Part shown: positions 1-7,822 of the stretch, piece by piece
How the letters are laid out: every line of letters starts with the position of its first letter
Position numbering within the stretch: position 1 is the stretch's first letter
IMG/VR virus record: IMGVR_UViG_3300046167_000470
Coordinates: 1 to 44,624 of that record
Length of the DNA: 44,624 bases
DNA from: a virus
Direction: 5' to 3' (one strand)
Translations under genes and position numbers: made by a program
The notes under the pieces: generated by a model
Told to the model about the DNA's origin: nothing
Seen by the model: the letters and a program-made list of their open reading frames with translations, nothing else
Database searches by the model: none

Positions 1-2
1 TG

Positions 3-38
3 GATGTTCCACTCATAATGAGCCGAATACATATATAA
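3..38 (+). CDS. C-terminal end of the preceding gene (partial)
   Basis: An open frame enters from the left edge and ends in TAA immediately before the ATG of the gp25-like gene, a stop-start abutment that fits the tight packing seen throughout the window. Only 11 codons (DVPLIMSRIHI) are visible, so no function can be given. By analogy with other contractile tails a spike, hub or PAAR gene could precede gp25, but nothing here shows it. Another frame (WMFHS, stop at 16-18) is the alternative. Confidence 0.35.
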   Translation, partial: DVPLIMSRIHI

Positions 39-395
39 ATGGATTTTTACATTAAACATATAGGTGACCCTAACTATCAAACAAGTGTTGTACAAAACAA
101 CGGTGAGATAGAGCAGTTATTGACACAGATCGAGAATACTCTTTTTACTAGAAAGAATGATGTATTAGGTGAACCTGATTTTGGATGTAATTTAGAAGAT
201 TTGGTGTATAGTTTAAACCAAAATGAATTCCAAATTAGAAACGAGATTGAAAAACAACTATCTAATTACGTACCCCTTTCTAGAAAATACGATACGTCAG
301 TAGATGTTAAGTTTTTTAAAGGTGAAGTTAGAGATATTTGTTATGTAGACATTACTGTAAATAATGAGTACACAATCCAAGTAAATTTAAGATAA
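39..395 (+). CDS. 25: Baseplate wedge protein, gp25/gpW lysozyme-like family
   Basis: The 118-residue length is normal for the gp25 family, a sheath-like wedge component found in T4 (gp25), P2 (gpW) and type VI secretion (TssE). The family's conserved core is visible at residues 43-55: a leucine-Gly-Glu-Pro-Asp-Phe-Gly segment followed by N-L-E-D-L, corresponding to the EPR-type loop and the helix that contacts gp6. A long helix follows and the protein ends in beta strands (YVDITVNNEYTIQVNLR), as in relatives. It would sit in the baseplate wedge and help start sheath assembly. The gp6-like gene follows after 7 bases, the usual order in contractile tails. The start is the only ATG that keeps the whole domain. 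Confidence 0.88.
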   Translation: MDFYIKHIGDPNYQTSVVQNNGEIEQLLTQIENTLFTRKNDVLGEPDFGCNLEDLVYSLNQNEFQIRNEIEKQLSNYVPLSRKYDTSVDVKFFKGEVRDICYVDITVNNEYTIQVNLR

Positions 396-402
396 ATAAC
401 TA

Positions 403-2232
403 ATGGCAGAATTAAAATTTTTAAGTACACTAAGAACCAGCGCTAACCAAATTAAGGTTGATGCTCGTACTTACATTGCAAGAGTGTATAATCGTGCAAA
501 CACTCTATTTACAGAGGCTTCACCATTTGCTCAGATTGTAAATGTAATGGCAGAGCTTGGTGAACTAATTATGTTCTATGTAGAAGATGCTACAGTAGAA
601 CAAAACATTTATACTGCTCAGCAACCAGAGTCTATATATGGTCTATCAAGATTAACTGGCCATGATGCAACTAGAGGTTTTGCTGCAACTGGCGAGATTG
701 AATTTAGATGGAAAGTAGGTGCAGATCTTGGTAAGATTGCAGGTACTGGTTTAAATATTGATGCTAGATCAGAACTATCATGTGAATTAAATAGTTTAAA
801 ATACACTATATTAAGTCAACAAGAAAAGTTTAGATTGGAAAAATCTAATAAACTTAAAGTTAAGTGTGCTATTATTCAAGGTCAGTTTGAACAACAAACA
901 TTTACTGGAACTGGAGAGCCAATGCAATCTTACAATATAAAAATTAATGGGTTAACAGATCATTCAAAAGTTACAGTTGCTATTAACGGAGAGCAATGGA
1001 CTAAACATGAGTCCATGTATGACTTATTAAACGAAGAAAAAGGCTATATACTTAAAACAGGTATTTCAGGCGGGTTAGATGTTTACTTTGGTACTGGTAA
1101 TTTTGGTGCAATTCCACCAGCTGGATCTGATATTCAAATTGAATATGTAAAACACAAAGGTGCTTTAGGTAATATTGACGATGGTCAAGATATTATTTTT
1201 CAATGGTTATCAGATGGTGTAGATTCTAATGGCGATGATTTTGACTTAAATGAATACCTAGAGGTTAATGTAACTTCTTCACCTAAAATGGGCGCAGACA
1301 AAGAGTCGACTGAGTTTACTAAGTTAATGGCACCTCTCGCTTCCAAATCTTACGTCTTAGCAACTCCAGACAATTACGAGTATTTCTTATCAAGATATGG
1401 TATGTTCTCGTATGTGGATGCTTACAATACCACATCGGATCAGTATTTAGATGATGATAATGTTATTTATATTTTTGCTGTACCAGATATAAAAAGAAAA
1501 CTATTAGCAAGTCAAGACTATTTCTCTATTCCACAGAATGAAATGTTCTTTGACCAAAACGAATATGACAAAATGTCACAAGTAATTCAAGATAGTGGCC
1601 AACAAATGGTTACTACTGAAGTGGTATTTGTTAAACCTCAAATTAGAAAATATAGCTTAGATATTAATATTAGATATTTTGAGGGCTATACGAAACAAGA
1701 AATCTTTAGCGAAGTTAGAGCTAGAGTAAGTGACTACTTATTGAATATTACAAGAAGAGATAAATTGCCTAAATCTGATATTGTGTATATTCTAGAAGAA
1801 ATTGATGGTATTGATGCAGTAAATGTGAGATTCATCTCGGAAACAGAAGAGACAGCTAGACGTCTAGGTTACTATGAGTCTAAAACTGTATCTGTTGTTC
1901 CACAAGAACCTGTAGTTTTAGAAGATATTGGTAACGGCAAACAAAAATATATTTTCTTTAAGCGCATTGAGGAAGTTAAGACCGTGGATGTAGATGCTAC
2001 TACCCAAATTCCTTATACAGTTGCAGGCTTAGACGAATGGGGTGACATCATCATGGAGAAAGAAGAAGTCGCTGTCTTTAGAGGCGGATGGCAAGACCGA
2101 GATGGTGACCCTATTATTGACGACGCCCGTATTAATGCTGAAGCTGCACTTAGTGTGAATTTTGATGAAACGCCGGTACCTAGAACAATATACACTAGAG
2201 TACAGGCTGGAAATAGAAAAGCCTTGAAATAA
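403..2232 (+). CDS. 6: Baseplate wedge protein, gp6/gpJ-like
   Basis: A 609-residue protein directly after the gp25-like gene, the position of gp6 in T4-like and gpJ in P2-like tails. T4 gp6 is about 660 residues. The N-terminal part is helical (residues 30-75, with ANTLFTEASPFAQIVNVMAEL resembling the J-like N-terminus). The middle is beta-rich, and the C-terminal part has the J-like pattern of beta strands and helices around residues 420-500 (YSLDINIRYFEGYTKQEIF, then DKLPKSDIVYILEEIDGID). Family proteins dimerise to close the iris-like ring of the baseplate. The stop codon overlaps the next ATG (TAATG). Assignment rests on order, length and these segments. Confidence 0.8.
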   Translation: MAELKFLSTLRTSANQIKVDARTYIARVYNRANTLFTEASPFAQIVNVMAELGELIMFYVEDATVEQNIYTAQQPESIYGLSRLTGHDATRGFAATGEIEFRWKVGADLGKIAGTGLNIDARSELSCELNSLKYTILSQQEKFRLEKSNKLKVKCAIIQGQFEQQTFTGTGEPMQSYNIKINGLTDHSKVTVAINGEQWTKHESMYDLLNEEKGYILKTGISGGLDVYFGTGNFGAIPPAGSDIQIEYVKHKGALGNIDDGQDIIFQWLSDGVDSNGDDFDLNEYLEVNVTSSPKMGADKESTEFTKLMAPLASKSYVLATPDNYEYFLSRYGMFSYVDAYNTTSDQYLDDDNVIYIFAVPDIKRKLLASQDYFSIPQNEMFFDQNEYDKMSQVIQDSGQQMVTTEVVFVKPQIRKYSLDINIRYFEGYTKQEIFSEVRARVSDYLLNITRRDKLPKSDIVYILEEIDGIDAVNVRFISETEETARRLGYYESKTVSVVPQEPVVLEDIGNGKQKYIFFKRIEEVKTVDVDATTQIPYTVAGLDEWGDIIMEKEEVAVFRGGWQDRDGDPIIDDARINAEAALSVNFDETPVPRTIYTRVQAGNRKALK

Positions 2233-2507
2233 TGTTATTTAGAGACCTATTAGTTTACAAGCGTAAAAGGCTGTATAAAGTGGCCAAGCACAGAAGAGAC
2301 GATCTTAAGAATACCAAGTACGACTATAAGTCTGGTCAAAGAGGTCTAATCGGTAGACAAGTTTCCCCTCATATTCAAAGAAACCAAACGATTAGAGAGT
2401 TTTTACTCTTTATCAACGATTATATGGTAGCTCTTTTAGATCAAGTAAGATATTTAAAGAACTATAAAAACTTTACAGTACAAAAAGACGACGAGACAAC
2501 TAGATAA
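2232..2507 (+). CDS. Small basic protein between gp6-like and gp7-like wedge genes
   Basis: A 91-residue, lysine/arginine-rich protein (YKRKRLYKVAKHRRDD near residues 9-24) with a mostly helical C-terminal half (IREFLLFINDYMVALLDQVRYL). Its ATG overlaps the stop of the gp6-like gene as TAATG, so translation is probably coupled. Its place between two wedge genes suggests a small wedge or assembly component, as gp53 is in T4, but I see no motif that proves homology. No signal peptide or membrane segment is seen. Confidence 0.65.
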   Translation: MLFRDLLVYKRKRLYKVAKHRRDDLKNTKYDYKSGQRGLIGRQVSPHIQRNQTIREFLLFINDYMVALLDQVRYLKNYKNFTVQKDDETTR

Positions 2508-2509
2508 CT

Positions 2510-3043
2510 ATGTGGAATAATTTAAGATTCTTTAATGGTACTACTTCTGAATTACAGTTGGTACAGAACGCAGCAGGTGTTTGGACTGGTAAGGTCTATC
2601 TACCTGAAGTATCTGCAAATCTGTATGAAACTGTCAATTTATTTGTATTAGAAGAGGTTTTAAAAGAAGGGCAAACTTTAATCAATAAGCCAATCTCACC
2701 AAATGGTATAATAACAAAATTTGACTTTAGCTGGAAGGCTTTAGAAAAAGATCAGTCGAAAGACGTTATTATGTATGGTATGAGAATGGATGGTGGTAAG
2801 GCCTATGTAAAGGAGCTTAAATCCCAATCATTAGACTTAGCAGACTATTCAACGATAACATCACAGGATGGTGATTATCTAAAGATCGTTCGTGACCATG
2901 AGAATATTGCACTACAGATTAATATCGCGATCTCTTCACAGAACGAAGGTATTCATAAGAGAGTATTGCAAGTTAAAGCCGGAAGGTCGTGGTTGCAAGA
3001 ATTGAATTTTATGGTGAAGTTGAAGCAGAAGATCCTAGATTAA
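2510..3043 (+). CDS. 7: N-terminal fragment of a gp7-like baseplate wedge protein (frameshifted)
   Basis: A 177-codon reading frame whose last ~20 codons look out of frame. The adjacent frame carries a continuous protein from about 2986 onward that lacks a natural start (only GTG at 2989) and is closed by a stop at 2974. Adding one base in the GGAAGG at 2981-2986 joins the two into a 925-residue protein, close to the size of T4 gp7 (about 1030). I therefore read 2510-5286 as one gene. This part is beta-rich (N-terminal WNNLRFFNGTTSELQL) and would be the outer or N-terminal domain of the wedge protein. The alternative is two genes overlapping by 55 bases. Confidence 0.6.
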   Translation: MWNNLRFFNGTTSELQLVQNAAGVWTGKVYLPEVSANLYETVNLFVLEEVLKEGQTLINKPISPNGIITKFDFSWKALEKDQSKDVIMYGMRMDGGKAYVKELKSQSLDLADYSTITSQDGDYLKIVRDHENIALQINIAISSQNEGIHKRVLQVKAGRSWLQELNFMVKLKQKILD

Positions 3044-5286
3044 AAGTATTATTAGCTAACTTAGGTGCGTCTTTAGAGGAAGAAGACTTTATGTTATTTA
3101 AGTCTCATGATATTTCAGAGATGCATCCTGATTACCAACTTCTAAATCAAAAGAGAAAAGAATTACTATTAGAGCTAAATAATATTAAGCCATTTGTTGG
3201 TACGTATAAAGCTATTCTAAATGCAATTGACTTTTTCGGTTATGATAAGATTACACTTAAAGAGTATTGGATTAATGTAGATAAAGACTCGAAGACTTTC
3301 GGTAAGTTACATGCAATTCCCGTACCTAACTCATCGGTAAGAGGAGAGAGAATAAGAAAGCGTTTGAAATTTAAGATGCCTTCTTCAACTCAAAAGAAAA
3401 CTAGTAGATTTTCTTTAGTCTATAGATTAAATGAGCCTAATGGAACTTTCGATCAATGGGATATTGCAAATGTTGATGAGGTATTTGATTATACTCCAGA
3501 TGAAGTCCTAATTAAATTATACGGTTTAAAGAATAGATTACAAAGAGATTTTTTACCCCTTGAAGCTAAAATCGTAGATATTACAGGAGAAGGCGACTAT
3601 TTCTCTCAGAAGAACTTAAATATTTGGAAGATTCAAAATCCAATTGGCTTTTTTACAGAGGGACATAGAGTAAAGTTTGATGTATTTCCAAAAGATAGAG
3701 ATCTTTTTATTGAAGATACATCGATGGTTTTAAAACCAAGCCTAGATCAAGATGATCTTACTAATAACTATAATACATTTTTAAATTTAGCTATTGGTGA
3801 AGAGTCTACCATGACTGTAGCTCAAAGAACAGAGTTAAAATCAGTCTATGAAAAATTCTACGAGACTTATCATGATAGGGAAATGAATTCATGGAACTCT
3901 AATTTTTCTTCAACTAAAATTCCAATAGGCTGTCCAGTTATTTTAGATTCTATGGAGTCTTGGGATGATGTTTGGGACGAGGCTAATTTTGTTTGGGATG
4001 ATGCAGTTGATGCAAATGAAAATCTAAAAGTAACATGGAACGATTGGTGGAAAAGATGGGTATATGAAGTTGAATGGATTATTGATGGACCACAGGGATG
4101 GCACCAAGAATATAGAGGTCCAGTTGATGACTATAAAAGATTACCTGTTAATTTACCTTATGTCGGAGCTTATACTATAGAATTAAGAATTTATGATCTA
4201 TTTGGCCACATGTCTTACTATAAGAAAGACGATCTATTTGAGGTTAAATTAAAAGAGTTAGAATTATATGGTATCTATAAATGGTTAGAGGTAGATAGTA
4301 AAGATAGAATTGCAACATGGGATTCTAAATCTTTAGACTGGGATAAATCAGGTGGATATTGGAATTTTGCACAAGATAACACTGCAAAGATTGATGATAA
4401 CATTGCAACATTCTATCAAACTTTAGATAGAGCAAATTATTTACATAGAGAAGAAGACCAAGGTGTAAGATTCTCAATGGTAAGAAGGTTTGTCGATCCA
4501 TTCTCAGATACTGGATATTCAGAAACTACTGGACCATACCAATGGGATGAATGTGAATTTAGATGGAAAGATACAGTTCATAACTGGTGGGATAACATGA
4601 GAGTTGGCCCAGATTTAACAGCATCTTTTAAGATTAACTGGATTGAACAGGGTGATATTCTAAAAATTACACATAGAAATCCATCAACAAAAGAAGTAAT
4701 AGTAGGGGAGCATAAGATTTTATCTGAGTCTCCTTTAAGTGCTAATGATATTACTAGATGGGAAACTATTGCAAATGAATTAGAGGCTAGTACAGATCCT
4801 ATTATCGCTAAATTTAACTATAACCCTATTTTCTTAGATGAAGATAATGATAGTGATATTGATAATTTTGATAAATTCTACTTCCTTTTATGTTCAGGTC
4901 AAGAGTATTCTAAGAACTATGATTTTGAAAAAGTAGAGATTATTAAAGACACTGCGTCTACAGTCAATGCGCCCGCAGATGGCTTTGTACACTCTGTGGC
5001 ATATAATCCTTCGTGGGATAATTTAAAAGTATTTAAAAATTGGGCAGAAGTTGAAAGATCTACCCATATCACTATATCAACTGATATTTCTAAGTTTCCA
5101 GGTGCTAGAAATCCAAAATGGACTATCACTAATATAACTAACCCAGAAATCAATGATATATACTATAATAATATGTGGCTTACATACATCTTCCAAGAGC
5201 CGGGTAACTACTCGATTGAACTGGAAGCTGAAGACACGTATGGAAATAAGAACGTTGTAAAACGCAACATGTTAAAAGTAAAATAA
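2989..5286 (+). CDS. 7: gp7-like baseplate wedge protein, main part (gpI-like and PKD-like domains)
   Basis: 765 codons in the frame after the probable break at ~2984. Residues 55-90 (KELLLELNNIKPFVGTYKAI, then LNAIDFFGYD and EYW) match the pattern of the P2 gpI-like tail-protein domain, in which a helical stretch precedes a short strand and aromatic turn. A tryptophan- and aspartate-rich middle (WDDVWDEANFVWDDAVD at about 322-338, then WNDWWKRWVYEVEW) leads into two PKD/Ig-like sandwiches: about residues 358-415, and the C-terminal 700-765 with YIFQEPGNYSIELEAEDTYG. Position third in the wedge operon after gp25 and gp6 supports a gp7-like wedge role. The PKD-like ends may be surface-exposed. 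Function is inferred from order and domain pattern. Confidence 0.68.
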   Translation: MVARIEFYGEVEAEDPRLKVLLANLGASLEEEDFMLFKSHDISEMHPDYQLLNQKRKELLLELNNIKPFVGTYKAILNAIDFFGYDKITLKEYWINVDKDSKTFGKLHAIPVPNSSVRGERIRKRLKFKMPSSTQKKTSRFSLVYRLNEPNGTFDQWDIANVDEVFDYTPDEVLIKLYGLKNRLQRDFLPLEAKIVDITGEGDYFSQKNLNIWKIQNPIGFFTEGHRVKFDVFPKDRDLFIEDTSMVLKPSLDQDDLTNNYNTFLNLAIGEESTMTVAQRTELKSVYEKFYETYHDREMNSWNSNFSSTKIPIGCPVILDSMESWDDVWDEANFVWDDAVDANENLKVTWNDWWKRWVYEVEWIIDGPQGWHQEYRGPVDDYKRLPVNLPYVGAYTIELRIYDLFGHMSYYKKDDLFEVKLKELELYGIYKWLEVDSKDRIATWDSKSLDWDKSGGYWNFAQDNTAKIDDNIATFYQTLDRANYLHREEDQGVRFSMVRRFVDPFSDTGYSETTGPYQWDECEFRWKDTVHNWWDNMRVGPDLTASFKINWIEQGDILKITHRNPSTKEVIVGEHKILSESPLSANDITRWETIANELEASTDPIIAKFNYNPIFLDEDNDSDIDNFDKFYFLLCSGQEYSKNYDFEKVEIIKDTASTVNAPADGFVHSVAYNPSWDNLKVFKNWAEVERSTHITISTDISKFPGARNPKWTITNITNPEINDIYYNNMWLTYIFQEPGNYSIELEAEDTYGNKNVVKRNMLKVK

Positions 5287-5293
5287 ATATAAA

Positions 5294-5860
5294 ATGGCAA
5301 ACATTACTGAAATTTTAGGTACAGATTCGGTATCATCATCGAGACCAGTTATCAACAGTAACTTTGAGTTATTAAACGACGAGTTAGCTTCAGTTGTAGC
5401 TTTAATAAACCCTACTACTGGTGTATTAAGTGGTTTATCTTCAGCAACAACACAACAGCTTAACGTAGTAGACGGCTCAGCTTTACTTTCTGTTAGTTCT
5501 GCAGGTGCAACATTTGGCACAGCAGCTACAATGCAGAATGTTAATTTAGGTGGTAAACTTATTAAGTCAGGTGTAGTTGGAACTGCTGCAGTAGCAACAA
5601 CCAATACAGCACCAAGTAACTTAGATAAGTCTAACTACTTTATTGACGGGGAATTTACGCTTCCAGTTGGAGATGACGGGCAAGAAGTTACTCTAATTAA
5701 TGTAGCAAATTCAGCAGTTGAAGTTAAAGCAAACACGGGACAAGGTGCTGCGCTAGCTGCTACTTCAATTAGCTTAGATGGTCTTAACTCGACGATAACA
5801 CTGAGATGTTTTAACACAGTTTGGTATGTGGTAGGTTCACATAAAGTAACTGTACAATAA
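5294..5860 (+). CDS. Small virion protein with a fibre-type N-terminal attachment module
   Basis: A 188-residue protein. Its first ~35 residues (ANITEILGTDSVSSSRPVIN, then NFELLNDEL) resemble the start of the collagen-like fibre gene at 20094 (INIQEILHPSDSSQIKWEKV, then NYNFDQIL), suggesting a shared baseplate-attachment module. The rest is a repetitive beta-rich body rich in Ala, Thr, Ser and Val, and the end resembles trimeric fibre head domains (LRCFNTVWYVVGSHKVTVQ). It lies 7 bases after the gp7-like gene. A short fibre or baseplate decoration protein is the best reading; no enzymatic motif is present. Confidence 0.6.
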   Translation: MANITEILGTDSVSSSRPVINSNFELLNDELASVVALINPTTGVLSGLSSATTQQLNVVDGSALLSVSSAGATFGTAATMQNVNLGGKLIKSGVVGTAAVATTNTAPSNLDKSNYFIDGEFTLPVGDDGQEVTLINVANSAVEVKANTGQGAALAATSISLDGLNSTITLRCFNTVWYVVGSHKVTVQ

Positions 5861-5880
5861 AAATTAAACCGAAACTGTAG

Positions 5881-7821
5881 ATGGCAACTCCATTAGTAAG
5901 AATACCACAGCCGCAAGGTGGCACAATGTATGCTTTCGCTTCTTCGGCGAGAGATATTACTAGAGCCTTTAACAGTGCTGACATCAATTTTGAATTTAGT
6001 AAATTCGCTTTACTAGATCTACCTGATTTTACGCAATCTGTTGACGGAGCTAACGCTATTGACTTTGAGGTAAACTTAAAGCAACCCTCTGGTCAAGCAT
6101 ATAATGCAACTCAGCCCAATGTGGATTTCGCTCAAACATTCCAAAATTACGCATTAAATTTAGAAGAGATACTTCTAAAGGATGATGACTATGACCCAAT
6201 TATTCTGCAATCCGATGCAGAAAAGATTTTCTTTAAGTGGTTATCAGCATTAGGTGCTGTAGATTTTAGACCAACTGATTCTAATGAGAGTTCAACAGGA
6301 GCATACGCTGAAAATAATAATTCTATTTTAGGCGGCTCGAACTACGATAAAGTAGTTAAATACTTAGGTCATATTGACGCTGAGAACGACGTAGCTTATC
6401 AAGGCAATACTTACCATGAAGTTTATATTAACGTACCGACAGCGGTAGGTAATACACCTCTAGTATTGTTTAAGCCTACAGACTATAATACATCTGCAAC
6501 TAAACTCTATCCAACTGATGTTAACGCAGTAAATGTTGAAGGTAGAGAAGGTCAAACACATCCAGATCCTAATATTAATTTAGAACCTGTAGTAGATCAA
6601 TGGACCCTAAACTCAGGACCATACTATGACATTCAAACAAATGCTACTGATTCGGTACAAATTGATTGGGAAACTGCTTCTTATGAAACAATTCAAAATA
6701 ATCCAGACGTAGAGTCTTTATTAGACTATGCAAAAACTGGACAACAGTTTAAGTTTAATGCTGTTTTAGTTTATTATGATTTATATAGCTCTTCTGTACC
6801 AGCAAATAGAGCTACAAACCTGTACGGAATTCTAATCTTAGATGATATTTTAGATGCTTACGGACCGGGTACAAAAATTCACGAGCAAATTAAATTTAAG
6901 CCTAATGAAGTTACAGGCTTAAATGGTAATGCATATTCTTTAAAATTAAATCTTAAATTTAATTCATCGCTAGATAACGTAGGTGTTGAGACAAGTATAA
7001 ATGACTTTACTACTTTCTCCATGGACCTTTTCATGGACACTACTACAGCGTTAGAGAATGCGACAGATCTATTACTACAAGCTAATAATAGATATAATAA
7101 AATTGTAGAAAGATTAGACTCTTTAGAAAACGTAATCTTAGGTACTGCTAGAGCTGCGGCACTTGAGTCTAGAATTCAAGAGTTAGAAGATGATTTTACA
7201 GCATCTTCATTACAGTTACAAGATTCAAATGCATTACTAGCATTAATTAATAATGCTCACACAAAAATTAATCAATTGGTAGATGGTACTATCCCAGTAG
7301 AATTACAATATAATACAGATGTAATCTTCTCAGGTAGAGGTACTACAGTTGATAAATCTATTGCAGGTAAAATTAAAGTTAATAATGATGTAGATGGTTA
7401 CGCTGTATCTGATGTATATCAATGGGATATTGCATCACAGATTACGACTGGCGCATTAACCCCAACTACTCCATTTGATAACTCATTAGCAAACCAATAT
7501 GGTGTTTGGGCCAAACTAAACGCATATTCAAATAGATTAAGTTTAAATAACTTGTTAAACCAAGAGGTGCTAAATAGTAACCTAAATATATACATTGATG
7601 ATTCAACAACAGGTTGGAAGAAGGGTCAAGTTTTCAAAGTAGCTATTGATACGATAGATGTAGATGGTAATAATATTAACATACTAACTAATAAGTCTGG
7701 TGGGTTTAATACTACTATTACAACTATTGCTCCATCACAGCTATTAACAAATAAACCTTACTTTGAAATCGTTTGTATCGATCCGGTCAATTATGTATTT
7801 GAAGTAGATATTTTAAGATAA
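5881..7821 (+). CDS. Large virion structural protein with a central coiled coil
   Basis: A 646-residue protein not recognised at family level. The N-terminal ~390 residues look like mixed alpha/beta structural sequence. About residues 390-480 form a likely coiled coil (RYNKIVERLDSLENVIL, then LESRIQELEDDF), and a beta-rich C-terminal domain ends IDPVNYVFEVDILR. No signal peptide or membrane segment is seen. It sits between two structural genes, and the next ATG begins one base after its stop. A baseplate or fibre-connector role is likely from context. It could correspond positionally to gp8/gp9/gp10 of T4, but the sequence does not show which. Confidence 0.6.
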   Translation: MATPLVRIPQPQGGTMYAFASSARDITRAFNSADINFEFSKFALLDLPDFTQSVDGANAIDFEVNLKQPSGQAYNATQPNVDFAQTFQNYALNLEEILLKDDDYDPIILQSDAEKIFFKWLSALGAVDFRPTDSNESSTGAYAENNNSILGGSNYDKVVKYLGHIDAENDVAYQGNTYHEVYINVPTAVGNTPLVLFKPTDYNTSATKLYPTDVNAVNVEGREGQTHPDPNINLEPVVDQWTLNSGPYYDIQTNATDSVQIDWETASYETIQNNPDVESLLDYAKTGQQFKFNAVLVYYDLYSSSVPANRATNLYGILILDDILDAYGPGTKIHEQIKFKPNEVTGLNGNAYSLKLNLKFNSSLDNVGVETSINDFTTFSMDLFMDTTTALENATDLLLQANNRYNKIVERLDSLENVILGTARAAALESRIQELEDDFTASSLQLQDSNALLALINNAHTKINQLVDGTIPVELQYNTDVIFSGRGTTVDKSIAGKIKVNNDVDGYAVSDVYQWDIASQITTGALTPTTPFDNSLANQYGVWAKLNAYSNRLSLNNLLNQEVLNSNLNIYIDDSTTGWKKGQVFKVAIDTIDVDGNNINILTNKSGGFNTTITTIAPSQLLTNKPYFEIVCIDPVNYVFEVDILR

Positions 7822-7822
7822 T

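Noticed and set aside
4917-5604. Minus-strand frames opposite the gp7-like gene end and the gene at 5294
   Set aside because: They overlap well-supported plus-strand genes and show no family features.
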